Notes: a model not told the origin generated them from the letters alone. A DNA stretch of 64,000 nucleotides from Glycocaulis alkaliphilus (GCF_004000605.1 NZ_CP018911.1:2833001-2897000); one strand, 5' to 3'; positions 8,997 through 16,923 are shown, counted from the stretch's first letter. A program made the numbers and translations.

Positions 8997-9185
8997 CTAA
9001 ACGAGTGCTTTGGTCGCTTCGTCGAGCTCGCGGTTTGTCTCTTTGTCATTCTTGTCTTTATGGGCTTTCTCAGCCGCCTGGTAATGCTTCAGCGACTTGT
9101 CTTTCTTGGCGCCGGCGGGAGCCTTGTCCCAGGCCGCCTTGACGGTTTTCATTTTTTCCTGGGTCTGGATACTTTGCGTTTGCAT
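8997..9185 (-). CDS. Small lysine-rich hypothetical protein, 62 residues
   Basis: The product is very charged and helical (MKTVKAAWDKAPAGAKKDKS, then AEKAHKDKNDKETNRELDE). The ATG at 9185 is preceded by AAGGA 8 bp upstream. The frame extends to 9260, but that segment has no protein-like composition. No domain is recognised; similar short lysine/alanine-rich proteins occur in alphaproteobacteria. A clear terminator follows it. Confidence 0.65.
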   Translation of the reverse strand: MQTQSIQTQEKMKTVKAAWDKAPAGAKKDKSLKHYQAAEKAHKDKNDKETNRELDEATKALV

Positions 9186-9597
9186 AGGGTTTGTCCTTGC
9201 TGGACCTGCTCGTAAGGGCAAGTCCCGCTGACGATGCATTGCGGGGCTTGAGTGCACCATCAGCGGGAAGTTGTTGCCAGTTTCGAGGCAGGCAACCGAC
9301 GGCGAGGGCGGCCGTCATACCAACCCTAACGGAGGACTTTTTCGTCCGGGCTGATCGACATCAGGGCCATCGGGATTTTCGCCCGGCCTGCAGGGTGTGC
9401 ACTCCGGAAGCCAGCCGCACCGTCACACACCCCAAACGCAAAACGGCCCCGCAAGCGGGGCCGTTTTGCGTCTGGCCGAGGCCAGATTGACGCTTGGCAT
9501 CTATGTCGTGCCGATTTTCCTGCTACAGCCTCCCGCAACAGTGTATCGAACGCGTTGATTCCTGATAAATGGCGTACACACGACGGAGGCTCAAAAA
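9186..9597. other. 412 bp divergent intergenic region with an orphan terminator
   Basis: The genes on both sides point away from this gap. It holds a strong symmetric terminator (9437-9470) that serves neither flanking gene. The open frames in the gap have no protein-like composition. An unannotated small RNA ending at that terminator on either strand is possible. A GGAC/GTCC stem around TTTTT is also present near 9335. No known RNA family motif (SRP, RNase P, tmRNA) was recognised. Confidence 0.5.
9437..9470. terminator. Strong bidirectional intrinsic terminator
   Basis: This is a near-perfect symmetric hairpin with the arms CGCAAAACGGCCCCGC and GCGGGGCCGTTTTGCG around an AA loop. The A-tract on one side and T-tract on the other let it work in both directions. 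No annotated gene reads into it from either side. Confidence 0.8.
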
Positions 9598-10491
9598 ATG
9601 GGTACTGTTTACATTCATATCGGTTTGCCCAAGACAGCGACGACCTTCCTTCAGGGCAAGATATTTCCGGAAATCGAGAATATTACTTTTTTTGACCGGG
9701 ACAGGCTGCATGAGTTCTTTTCAGCGCGTGGCGGTGAAGGTTTTCGCAGCAACTTCCTTAAATCACCTATCGTCTGGAATCAGGCCGCCGGGACCACGCT
9801 GCGAAAGCTGGCCAGCAAGGCCATCCACGACAACGTCCTGATTTCCGAAGAGAACATCTCTGCAAACGCGCGGTTCTTCGATTTCAAGGCCCGCCGTCAG
9901 CAGGATCCGGTTGTGCTGGCCCATCACCTGGCCCGCATGCGGGCGGCACTGCTCAGGGAGCAGCGATTTGACAGGGTCAAGGTACTAGTAACGATCCGGC
10001 GTCAGGACACGTGGATAGCGTCACGCTATGCGCAGTCCGGCCTGAAAATGGAAAAGCCTAGTCAGGAAAATTTCGAAAGGCTTGCAAAGGCGCTTATCAA
10101 CACCAAAGCCGAATTCCATCGTTCAGCCATGGTGATAAACTACCGGTATATGGATGATTGCCTTCGTGAAGCGCTGGGCAAGAATGATGTTTGCTTCTTG
10201 CCAATGGAATCCATTCAGTCTGATTCAGCCCTGTTTTACCGCCGTCTCGTGGAATTTTTCGACGGAAACGATTCCTTTATGGCCGCCGCCGAACGCGAAA
10301 AAGCCATACACGCGAGCAATGCCGAGGGTGAAAATCGCTGGAAGGTTCGACAGGAAGACGGTCAGGAGAATTCGGTGCGCATCGAGATGCCTGAACAACT
10401 GGCAGCCAAGATCATGCGCAAATTTGCAAAATCCAACGAGGTGATTTCCAAGAGGTATGATCTGGGTTTGGACCGCTACGGCTATTTCTAG
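9598..10491 (+). CDS. Sulfotransferase-like P-loop protein
   Basis: The 297-residue protein begins with the motif GLPKTATTFLQ (residues 8-18), which matches the 5'-phosphosulfate-binding loop of sulfotransferases. A later VLVTIRRQDTWIASRYAQS segment resembles the 3'-phosphate-binding motif with Arg and Ser. It would transfer sulfate from PAPS, but the acceptor (carbohydrate or peptide) is unknown. GGAGG lies 10 bp before the start. Base composition is visibly more AT-rich than the neighbours, and it ends 20 bp from tRNA-Leu, so lateral acquisition is plausible. Confidence 0.7.
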   Translation: MGTVYIHIGLPKTATTFLQGKIFPEIENITFFDRDRLHEFFSARGGEGFRSNFLKSPIVWNQAAGTTLRKLASKAIHDNVLISEENISANARFFDFKARRQQDPVVLAHHLARMRAALLREQRFDRVKVLVTIRRQDTWIASRYAQSGLKMEKPSQENFERLAKALINTKAEFHRSAMVINYRYMDDCLREALGKNDVCFLPMESIQSDSALFYRRLVEFFDGNDSFMAAAEREKAIHASNAEGENRWKVRQEDGQENSVRIEMPEQLAAKIMRKFAKSNEVISKRYDLGLDRYGYF

Positions 10492-10510
10492 CGCAACAGA
10501 CCAAACCAGA

Positions 10511-10597
<87 letters not shown>

Positions 10598-10765
10598 ATA
10601 TCTCTGAAGGCGTCGGAGGCGCGGTGATAAATGCGGGCGCGGGCGCTGTCAACGCGCCTTGTGCGGCGTTGCCAACGGGCCGCAAATTTGGTCTATCCGC
10701 TAAAGACACAGACAGTGTTCGCGAGATGCCCCCGCGAACCGGCCAGGCTCAAGGGAGAGGCCCAC

Positions 10766-11728
10766 ATGCTGCGCGATGAAATGATCACGGTGTTTGGCGG
10801 TTCGGGTTTCATCGGACGCTATGCGGTGCGCGCACTGGTCAGGGCCGGTTACCGGGTGCGCGTCGCCACGCGCCTGCCCCACACCGCTATTGATCTCAAA
10901 CCCATGGGTTCAGTCGGCCAGATACAGCTGGTCCAGGCCAATGTGCGCCACAAGGCCTCGATCGAGCGGGCTATTGAAGGCGCCAGCGCCGTCATCAACC
11001 TGACCGGCATTCTGGCGCAGTCCGGCCGCCAGACTTTCCGGTCTGTGCAGGCGCAAGGCGCGCAGAGCATCGCGCAGGCCGCAAAGGCTGCGGGCATTAC
11101 CCGCTTTGTGCAGATTTCGGCCATCGGAGCGGACGCAGACAGCAAGTCCGCCTACGCGCAGACCAAGGCCGCAGGCGAAAAGGCGGTGATGGATGCCATC
11201 CCTACCGCCACCATTCTGCGCCCGTCCATTGTGTTCGGGGACGAGGACAGCTTCTTCAACCGGTTTGCCCAGATGGCGCTCTACACGCCCGCCCTGCCGC
11301 TGATTGGCGGCGGCAAGACGGTGTTCCAGCCAGTCTGGGCAGGCGATGTCGGCGCGGCAGTTCTGGCCGCGCTGGAAAACCCGGCCGCACAGGGCAAGGC
11401 CTACGAGCTTGGCGGGCCGGCCCGCTACAGCTTCAAGGACTTGCTCCAGTACATCACGGCCACCATCCGGCGTCCGCGCCTTCTGGTGCCAGTGCCATGG
11501 CTTGCTGCCTACGGGATCGGGTTTGCCGGCGAGATCGCAGGCGCCCTGCCCTTCGTGCCAACCGTGCTGACGCGCGACCAGGTGACCTTGCTGAAAACCG
11601 ATAATGTCGTGGCCGAAGGTGCGCCGGGGCTCGCGGATCTCGGTATCAGCCCGGCCTCCGTGGAGGCAATCGTGCCGTCCTATCTCTACCGTTTCCGGCA
11701 AGGCGGTCAGTTCGCACCGGCGGAGTAG
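10766..11728 (+). CDS. NAD(P)H-binding protein, complex I NDUFA9-like
   Basis: This 320-residue atypical short-chain dehydrogenase has a Rossmann nucleotide motif at the N-terminus (VFGGSGFIGRYAVRAL). It also has the YAQTKAAGEKAV catalytic-type segment and the ILRPSIVFGDEDSFFNRFA motif typical of the mitochondrial complex I subunit NDUFA9 family. Bacterial members are thought to act in quinone or lipid metabolism; function here is inferred. The start ATG 10766 has AAGGGAGAGG upstream, and the longer frame from 10631 is not family-like. Confidence 0.88.
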   Translation: MLRDEMITVFGGSGFIGRYAVRALVRAGYRVRVATRLPHTAIDLKPMGSVGQIQLVQANVRHKASIERAIEGASAVINLTGILAQSGRQTFRSVQAQGAQSIAQAAKAAGITRFVQISAIGADADSKSAYAQTKAAGEKAVMDAIPTATILRPSIVFGDEDSFFNRFAQMALYTPALPLIGGGKTVFQPVWAGDVGAAVLAALENPAAQGKAYELGGPARYSFKDLLQYITATIRRPRLLVPVPWLAAYGIGFAGEIAGALPFVPTVLTRDQVTLLKTDNVVAEGAPGLADLGISPASVEAIVPSYLYRFRQGGQFAPAE

Positions 11729-11810
11729 GGTTTACACCGTTCCAACCTGCTGAAATCCCGGCCGAACGTCAGTGAGAGCCGGGACCTCGTGCAGGAGAAG
11801 CGGGACAAGG

Positions 11811-11838
11811 CCCCGGATCGCTGCGCGTCCGGGGTTTC
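11811..11838 (+). terminator. Hairpin between converging genes
   Basis: The arms CCCCGGA and TCCGGGG flank a 10 nt loop and are followed by TTT on the plus strand. It lies between the 3' end of the NDUFA9-like gene and the 3' end of uppP, so it probably ends the rightward transcript. The T-run is short, so confidence is limited. Confidence 0.45.
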
Positions 11839-11851
11839 AGTGCGTGTGGAT

Positions 11852-12661
11852 TCACACCACGAAGACAATCACCGCCAGAATCGCGAGAGCCAGCGCGATG
11901 CGGTAGATGACGAAGGGCAGAAAGCCGAAGCGATCGACCAGCTTCAAAAGAAGGTGGATGGCGACAAGGCTCGCCGCAAAGGAAAGGCCAACCGCAATCA
12001 GCCCGTCCGTGAGGCTCGCGCCCGGATCTTCACCGCGCGCCAGATCAATACCCGATTGCAGGCCGAAAGCGGCGATGACGGGAATGCTGGTCAGCATGGC
12101 AAAGCGGGCGGCTGCCGAGCGTTCCGCCCCCAGCATGCGCGCCGCCGTCATCATCAGGCCGGACCGGCTGGAGCCGGGAATCATCGCCACCGCCTGGGCA
12201 AGGCCAATCACGGCAGCATCCTTGTAGGTCAGCGTCTCCACCGTCTTCACGCGCGGACCGTATCTGTCGGCCAGCCAGAGCGGCAGCGCGAAGACCAGCG
12301 TGGCGGCCGCGATTACGGCGGGCGAGCGCACCAGATCCATCCAGCCGGTAAAGTAGAGAATGGCCGCCACGATCATCACCGGCGGCGTCGCGATCACCAC
12401 CAGCAGGGCGAGGCGCCCGCCCGGCGTCATCTTTCCGGTAAACCAGGCCAGCACGCCCACGATCACCTGGGCGATTTCCTTGCGGAAATAGACCATAACG
12501 GCCAGCAGCGAACCCAGATGCGCCATCACGTCGATGAGCACGCTCTGCGGCTCTACCCCGAAGGCCAGCGGGGCAAGGATCAGGTGCGCGGAGGAGGAGA
12601 CCGGCAGAAACTCGGTCAGGCCCTGCACAATCGCGATCAGGACCAGCAGCATCAGGCTCAT
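11852..12661 (-). CDS. uppP: Undecaprenyl-diphosphatase UppP (BacA)
   Basis: The 269-residue polytopic membrane enzyme removes a phosphate from undecaprenyl pyrophosphate, recycling the lipid carrier for peptidoglycan and LPS synthesis and giving bacitracin tolerance. Signatures are the N-terminal TEFLPVSSSAHL motif and the PGSSRSG motif in the middle. About eight hydrophobic segments are seen. Length is normal. It stands alone, 96 bp downstream of oxyR on the same strand. Confidence 0.96.
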   Translation of the reverse strand: MSLMLLVLIAIVQGLTEFLPVSSSAHLILAPLAFGVEPQSVLIDVMAHLGSLLAVMVYFRKEIAQVIVGVLAWFTGKMTPGGRLALLVVIATPPVMIVAAILYFTGWMDLVRSPAVIAAATLVFALPLWLADRYGPRVKTVETLTYKDAAVIGLAQAVAMIPGSSRSGLMMTAARMLGAERSAAARFAMLTSIPVIAAFGLQSGIDLARGEDPGASLTDGLIAVGLSFAASLVAIHLLLKLVDRFGFLPFVIYRIALALAILAVIVFVV

Positions 12662-12757
12662 GGCGTTATATCTCCCCGCATCGGCACAACTCGCCGCCAG
12701 CTATGCACCGCTTTTATTGCGCGAGCGTGAAGACCGGCTATTGCCGCAGGGTAAAGA

Positions 12758-13696
12758 TCAGCGCGGTGCGAGCGCTGCCTTGACCGCCCCGGACAGCTTG
12801 GCCGCTTCTTCTGCGCGCGCAGAGCCGCGCCGCCACGCCATGCCGATCTCACGCCCTGCAACCGGCGGATCAAACGGCTTGATGACAAGGCCCAGCCCCT
12901 CAGCGACCCCGCCATCAACCGCCAGGCGCGGCAGGAGGGTGGCGCCGAGTCCGCTCCTGACCATCTGCACCAGCGTGTGCAGGCTGGTGGCGGCAAAGTC
13001 TGACCGCGCAGCATCGGCGCGGGCCGAGCCGGGCCCTGACGCGCTATGGCTGGTTGAACACACGCTGAGCGCGTGATCGCGCAGGCAATGGCCGTCTTCC
13101 AGCAGGAGAAGGGATTCATCAGCCAGCATGACCGGGCTGAGCGGGTTCGCATCCGCCAGCTTGTGGCCCGGCGCGCAGGCAAACAGGAACTCGTCCATGG
13201 CGATGGAGCGCGTCTCGATCCCCGCCGCCTCATAGGGCAGCGCGATCAGCGCAGCATCAAGCCGGCGTTCTTTGAGGGCATCGACAAGGCGCGGGGTCAG
13301 ATCCTCGCGCAGGAACAGCTCCAGCTGTGCAAATTCGCTGCGCAAGGCGGGAAGGACACGCGGCAGGAGGAAGGGCGCAATGGTGGGGATCACGCCCAGG
13401 CGGAACTGCCCGGCCAGCGGCTCGCCAGCCGCACGCGCGGCATGCACAAGGTCTTCCGCCTCGGTGAGGATGGTGCGCGCTCTTGCCGCAGCCGCTTCAC
13501 CCGCCGGGGTGAGACTGGCACCACGTGCCCCGCGCTCTACCAGCGTGGTGCCAAGGCTCAGCTCCAGCTCCTTGATACCCGCCGACAGGGTAGGCTGGGT
13601 AACGTGGGCGGCCTCGGCTGCGCGGCTGAAATTGCCATGCTCGGCCAGCACAATAAGAAATTGCAACTGCCGCAATGTGGGAAGATTTGCACTCAT
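12758..13696 (-). CDS. oxyR: Hydrogen-peroxide sensor OxyR (LysR family)
   Basis: The 312-residue protein has the LysR winged helix-turn-helix (LRQLQFLIVLAEHGNFSRAA) and the substrate-type domain. Cys204 and Cys213, in GHCLRDHALSVC, are nine residues apart like Cys199/Cys208 of E. coli OxyR, the redox disulfide pair. It should sense peroxide and control the divergent ahpC-ahpD pair 131 bp away. This arrangement is common in alphaproteobacteria. Confidence 0.95.
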   Translation of the reverse strand: MSANLPTLRQLQFLIVLAEHGNFSRAAEAAHVTQPTLSAGIKELELSLGTTLVERGARGASLTPAGEAAAARARTILTEAEDLVHAARAAGEPLAGQFRLGVIPTIAPFLLPRVLPALRSEFAQLELFLREDLTPRLVDALKERRLDAALIALPYEAAGIETRSIAMDEFLFACAPGHKLADANPLSPVMLADESLLLLEDGHCLRDHALSVCSTSHSASGPGSARADAARSDFAATSLHTLVQMVRSGLGATLLPRLAVDGGVAEGLGLVIKPFDPPVAGREIGMAWRRGSARAEEAAKLSGAVKAALAPR

Positions 13697-13735
13697 GGCT
13701 ATCGAGATAGCCTATCGCTGATCCAGAGACAATCG
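13697..13735. promoter_or_regulatory. Candidate OxyR operator between oxyR and ahpC
   Basis: Immediately upstream of the oxyR start lies the inverted repeat GATAG-C-CTATC (13706-13716), flanked by further ATCG copies at 13701, 13714 and 13732. OxyR sites are built of spaced ATAG/CTAT half sites, so this fits an autoregulatory and ahpC-activating site. The exact half-site spacing of the classical tetramer site is not fully matched. Confidence 0.45.
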
Positions 13736-13827
13736 ATTTGCTTTCGCAACTGCAACATAGCACATGCTGCAGCAGCACATGGCGCCCGCGCGTCGTGGCC
13801 ATCATTCAAGTCAGACAGGAGACGAAC

Positions 13828-14382
13828 ATGCTGGGTATCGGCCAGAAACTTCCCGAATTTGAAATCACGGGCGTAAAGCCGGGCTTCAACCATCACGAGG
13901 AAAACGGCGAGTCTGCGTTCGAGACGCTGACTGAAGCCAGCTTCCCCGGCAAGTGGAAGGTCATCGTCTTCTACCCGAAGGACTTCACCTTCGTGTGCCC
14001 GACCGAGATCGTCGCCTTTGCCAAGCTCAACGACGAATTTGCCGACCGTGACGCCGTGGTTCTGACCGGCTCGACCGACAATGAGTTCTGCAAGCTGGCC
14101 TGGCGCCGCGAGCATGCCGACCTCAACAAGCTGGACCAGTGGCAGTTTGCCGACACGACCGGCTCGCTGGTCGATCAGCTCGGCATCCGTTCGCCCGAAG
14201 GCGTCGCCTACCGCTACACCTTCATCGTGGACGATGAGAACACGATCCAGCACGTCTACGCGACCAACCTCAATGTCGGTCGCAACCCGGAAGACACGCT
14301 GCGCGTGCTCGACGCGCTGCAGACCGACGAGCTGTGCCCGTGCAACCGCGCGGTCGGCGGCGAGACGCTGAAAGCGGCTTAA
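13828..14382 (+). CDS. ahpC: Alkyl hydroperoxide reductase AhpC-type peroxiredoxin
   Basis: This 184-residue two-cysteine peroxiredoxin carries the peroxidatic Cys57 in FTFVCPTEI and C-terminal Cys170/Cys172 in ELCPCN, where the resolving cysteine is expected. It reduces hydrogen and organic peroxides. The start ATG 13828 follows ACAGGAGACGA; the frame begins earlier at 13738, but that part is not family-like. It is divergent from oxyR and followed by its own terminator and ahpD, its probable electron donor. Confidence 0.94.
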   Translation: MLGIGQKLPEFEITGVKPGFNHHEENGESAFETLTEASFPGKWKVIVFYPKDFTFVCPTEIVAFAKLNDEFADRDAVVLTGSTDNEFCKLAWRREHADLNKLDQWQFADTTGSLVDQLGIRSPEGVAYRYTFIVDDENTIQHVYATNLNVGRNPEDTLRVLDALQTDELCPCNRAVGGETLKAA

Positions 14383-14411
14383 GGGCTTTACCCCTTCAAG
14401 TCCCTGCAAAG

Positions 14412-14446
14412 CGGGCCGCGTCACTCCTCCCGGCGCGGCCCGTTTT
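14412..14446 (+). terminator. Intrinsic terminator after ahpC
   Basis: The arms CGGGCCGCG and CGCGGCCCG are followed by TTTT. It lies between ahpC and ahpD, so ahpD is either expressed by partial read-through or has its own promoter in the short gap. Confidence 0.8.
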
Positions 14447-14479
14447 CATATCTGCTACATACCGACACGGAGCCTCCCC

Positions 14480-15013
14480 ATGAGCCTTGAGAGCCTCAAA
14501 GAGCACATCCCCGATTACGCCAAGGACATCCGGCTGAACCTGTCCTCGCTGGCGCGCGAGACCGGACTGGACGACCAGAAGAAATATGGCTGCTTCCTCG
14601 CCTCGGCCTGGGCCACGGGCAATGCGGCGCTGATCCGCGCCATTGCCGGTGAAGTCGACGGCAAGCTTTCACCCGAGGCCGTGAACGCCGCCAAGGCCGC
14701 CGCCGCCGTGATGGGCATGAATAATGTCTATTACCGCTTCGTGCATCTGGCCTCGGCCAAGGACTACAAGACCCTGCCCGCGCGCCTGCGCATGAACGTC
14801 ATCGCCAATCCGGGCGTGGACAAGGCCGATTTCGAGCTGTGGTCGCTCGCCGTCTCCGCCATTAATGGCTGCGGCATGTGCATCGACGCGCATGAGGCCG
14901 AGCTGAAAAAGCATGGCATCAGTGCCGACCAGATCCAGACCGCCGTGCGCATCGCCTCGGTGGTCAATGCCGCCGCCAGCGTGATCGAGGCCGAAACCGC
15001 CGCTGCGGCGTAA
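14480..15013 (+). CDS. ahpD: Alkyl hydroperoxidase AhpD
   Basis: The 177-residue helical protein carries the AhpD catalytic motif CGMCIDAH, with Cys131, Cys134 and His138. In the known system AhpD has weak peroxidase activity and recycles AhpC using lipoyl groups from the ketoacid dehydrogenase complexes. Glu/His residues upstream of the CXXC are also conserved. Length is normal. It follows ahpC by 97 bp and is terminated by the hairpin into which the transposon has inserted. Confidence 0.95.
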   Translation: MSLESLKEHIPDYAKDIRLNLSSLARETGLDDQKKYGCFLASAWATGNAALIRAIAGEVDGKLSPEAVNAAKAAAAVMGMNNVYYRFVHLASAKDYKTLPARLRMNVIANPGVDKADFELWSLAVSAINGCGMCIDAHEAELKKHGISADQIQTAVRIASVVNAAASVIEAETAAAA

Positions 15014-15039
15014 TTTCGGCGCCCCAGGCACCTGGAAAG

Positions 15040-15071
15040 CCCCGCTGCGGAGCGTCCGCGGCGGGGTTTTT
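15040..15071 (+). terminator. Intrinsic terminator after ahpD, adjoining the transposon
   Basis: The stem CCCCGCTGCGG / CCGCGGCGGGG (one G-T pair) with a 5 nt loop is followed by TTTTTGTTT. The transposon's left target duplication (TTTTGTTT, 15068-15075) is the T-tract of this terminator, so the insertion sits exactly at the transcript end. Confidence 0.85.
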
Positions 15072-15075
15072 GTTT
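15068..15075. repeat. Left 8 bp target-site duplication of the transposon
   Basis: The sequence TTTTGTTT directly precedes the left terminal inverted repeat and is identical to 17934-17941. Confidence 0.9.
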
Positions 15076-15098
15076 GGCGATTATACCGTTTGCAAACC
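15076..15098. repeat. Left terminal inverted repeat of the transposon
   Basis: This 23 bp end starts GGCGATTATA and finishes TTTGCAAACC. It matches the reverse complement of 17911-17933 at 19 of 23 positions; the four differences are contiguous, at positions 11-14. Confidence 0.9.
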
Positions 15099-15157
15099 TG
15101 ACTCCACGCAGAAGCCGACTCACCGTAAGGTGGTGACGGTTATGGATGGAGGCGGGA

Positions 15158-15493
15158 ATGGCCAAATATGGCACGATAGAGTTTGCTGGAGCATCGGGCG
15201 CAAGTTACATGTTCACAGCCTATTCGCGCGACACTAACTTTAACGCGGTCGGAGCGGTTTATTTTGTGACGAAGCGCAGCCCGAACGGTCCGGGCCGATT
15301 TAGTCATGCAGAAATTTACGTAGGAGAAACAGGCGACCTGTCAGATCGCCCGCTTAACCACCACCGCAAAGACTGCTTTGATCGCAACGGCGCAAATTGC
15401 GTCTGCGTGCTTACTGAGTCGGATCGAAACCGGCGGCTGTATATTGAGGCTGACATTCGGCAGAAACACGAGCCGCCGTGCAATCGTCAGTAA
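15158..15493 (+). CDS. GIY-YIG-like passenger protein
   Basis: The 111-residue protein shows a GIY-YIG-type pattern: AVYFV (33-37), IYVGETGDLSDR (53-64) with the conserved Gly and Arg, and RLYIEADI (93-100) carrying a candidate catalytic Glu97. The spacing between the two Tyr motifs is longer than usual, so it is a divergent member and nuclease activity is inference. ATG 15158 has GGAGGCGGG upstream; the ATG at 15146 would overlap that site. It is the first gene inside the transposon's left end and less GC-rich than the core genome. Confidence 0.6.
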   Translation: MAKYGTIEFAGASGASYMFTAYSRDTNFNAVGAVYFVTKRSPNGPGRFSHAEIYVGETGDLSDRPLNHHRKDCFDRNGANCVCVLTESDRNRRLYIEADIRQKHEPPCNRQ

Positions 15494-15635
15494 GCTCTTC
15501 TGCCAGCGCTCCTGACTCGATAAACCTTATTGCATCACTCGCTAGCGCCAAAGTTTCGCGCAGAGGGCGGTTTTCTTGAGCGCACACTATGCGCCACACT
15601 TCGAAACGACGATCGGGTGACACTGCCACCTCCAT
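15411..15635 (-). CDS. Possible 74-residue passenger protein
   Basis: The sequence looks protein-like, especially RRFEVWRIVCAQENRPLRETLALASDAIRFIESG, which reads as a helical small protein. It overlaps the 3' end of the GIY-YIG-like gene by 83 bp in the opposite direction. There is no good ribosome-binding site. An 18 bp palindrome lies 12 bp upstream. No family is recognised. It may be real, or a by-chance frame in a gap that otherwise has no gene. Confidence 0.4.
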   Translation of the reverse strand: MEVAVSPDRRFEVWRIVCAQENRPLRETLALASDAIRFIESGALAEELTDDCTAARVSAECQPQYTAAGFDPTQ

Positions 15636-15647
15636 TAAAGACAGAGA

Positions 15648-15665
15648 GTGGTATTATAATACCAC
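15648..15665. promoter_or_regulatory. Perfect 18 bp palindrome inside the transposon
   Basis: The sequence GTGGTATTATAATACCAC is a perfect palindrome without a loop, which suits a dimeric repressor site better than a terminator. It lies between two leftward genes, 12 bp upstream of the 74-residue gene and 21 bp downstream of the 51-residue gene. Confidence 0.55.
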
Positions 15666-15686
15666 ACGGTAGCCCGTTACCGCAAG

Positions 15687-15842
15687 CTAGTCGTCACTGT
15701 CCGGCGTCTCGCGCTCATCCCGCTTGCTTTGCGGTTGCTTCGCCACGCGCTTTAGCTTCTCATCAAAGGCCGCTTCATCCTCATCGCATTCCAGTTCGCG
15801 GGCGAGGGCTTTGAACTTGTCGGATTGCGTTTTTTCTCTCAT
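15687..15842 (-). CDS. 51-residue charged passenger protein divergent from DUF3800
   Basis: The product begins MREKTQSDKFKALARELE, continues with CDEDEAAFDEKLKRVAKQ and ends in a Lys/Asp/Glu-rich tail. The LARELECDEDEAAFDEKLKR pattern resembles small proteins that recur in alphaproteobacterial accessory regions, usually of unknown function. The longer frame to 15977 runs inside the DUF3800 gene and is not used. Its start lies only 9 bp from the DUF3800 start on the other strand, so the two genes must share a promoter region lying within each other's coding sequence, or be leaderless. Confidence 0.6.
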   Translation of the reverse strand: MREKTQSDKFKALARELECDEDEAAFDEKLKRVAKQPQSKRDERETPDSDD

Positions 15843-15851
15843 TACAATCTC

Positions 15852-16730
15852 ATGGACTATGATTACGTTTTGTATGTTGACGAGGCAGGTGACCCCGGAC
15901 TGCGAACAGTTCGGCCCATAGACACCAATGGCGCAAGCGAGTGGATGGTGCTTTCGGGAGTGCTCGTGGCCAAACAAAACGAAGCAGACATTCTTCAGCG
16001 CATTTCCACATTACCATCAATGATAGGTGCGCGAAACCAGCATGACTTTCATTTCAAAAACCTTGCTCCACATCGAAAACTGGCTGTGTGCTCGCAGCTT
16101 GCTACGTGGCCGGTCCGTTGTTTCGCGGTGTGCTCAAACAAGCGCAATATGCGTGGTATGCACGATGCAAAGCCCCATGCGGAGATAGTTTCTGTCAAGA
16201 GCTGGTTTTACGCTTGGCTCTTTCGCCTACTCGTTGAGCGGGTGTCGAACTGGGTTGCGGTAAGGAGCGCCCGCGAGCTTGGCCGCCCAGGTATCTTGAA
16301 GATCGAAATAAGTCAGCGTGGCGGGGTGCGCTATGTCGGAATGCGCGCCTATATGGAATGGCTCAAACAAACGTTTGATGCCAATGTCGGCGCGCTATCC
16401 CAGCACGGGTCGGTGGACTTTCGGGTGATTTCGATCCCCCTGATCCAAGACTTCAGCCACCGATCTCGCTTAGGGCTACGCATGGCGGACTGGACCGCCA
16501 GCGCGTTTTTCAAGGCAATAGATATACATCAGACAGGGGCATGCGATGCCTCGTTTGCAAAGGCGTTAGGGCCTCGGATTGCCCGCGCATCAGGGCAATC
16601 CTTGCCCGCCGGTTACGGGGTCAAGCTCATGCCCGGATGGAACTCTGGACATCTCAAAAATGTGGATCCGATTCAGTTGGATATATTCCGCTACTACGGC
16701 TATCCGCGGGAATGGCGAAGCAACTGGTGA
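15852..16730 (+). CDS. DUF3800 domain passenger protein
   Basis: The 292-residue protein opens with the DUF3800 signature YVLYVDEAGDPG. It has further conserved blocks DFHFKNL, ILKIEISQRGG and a C-terminal RLGLRMADWTASAFFKAID. The family is widespread in mobile and accessory DNA and is thought to have an RNase H-like fold with the acidic residues at a metal site; no reaction has been assigned. ATG 15852 is preferred over the upstream codon at 15825 because the family begins just before YVDE. It converges on the transposase gene. Confidence 0.85.
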   Translation: MDYDYVLYVDEAGDPGLRTVRPIDTNGASEWMVLSGVLVAKQNEADILQRISTLPSMIGARNQHDFHFKNLAPHRKLAVCSQLATWPVRCFAVCSNKRNMRGMHDAKPHAEIVSVKSWFYAWLFRLLVERVSNWVAVRSARELGRPGILKIEISQRGGVRYVGMRAYMEWLKQTFDANVGALSQHGSVDFRVISIPLIQDFSHRSRLGLRMADWTASAFFKAIDIHQTGACDASFAKALGPRIARASGQSLPAGYGVKLMPGWNSGHLKNVDPIQLDIFRYYGYPREWRSNW

Positions 16731-16923
16731 GGCCCGGCTTCGTTGGCCCCAGAAGCGGCTCCTAGCCCAACATTCAGCGTCAGGCCTCGCTCCCGGTGAC
16801 GGGTCGCCAAAGCAACCCATCGCGAAGTTACTCCGGCAACCTCACCAACTACGATTCTAGCATTTTGGACGATGAAAAGCAATTTGATTCAATGGCTTGC
16901 TAAGCTATTGATCGGAATCGTCT

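Noticed and set aside
9191-9490. Plus-strand open frame of 99 codons in the 9.2-9.6 kb gap
   Set aside because: No ribosome-binding site, composition rich in Arg/Ala/Pro shadows, and it runs through the terminator stem.
11789-12730. 313-codon plus-strand frame over uppP
   Set aside because: It is antisense to uppP, with His/Gln/Arg-rich shadow composition typical of high-GC DNA; uppP itself has all its motifs.
15687-15977. Longer 96-codon version of the 51-residue transposon gene
   Set aside because: Its first 45 codons are antisense to the DUF3800 start region and not protein-like; the start at 15842 gives the conserved-looking part.
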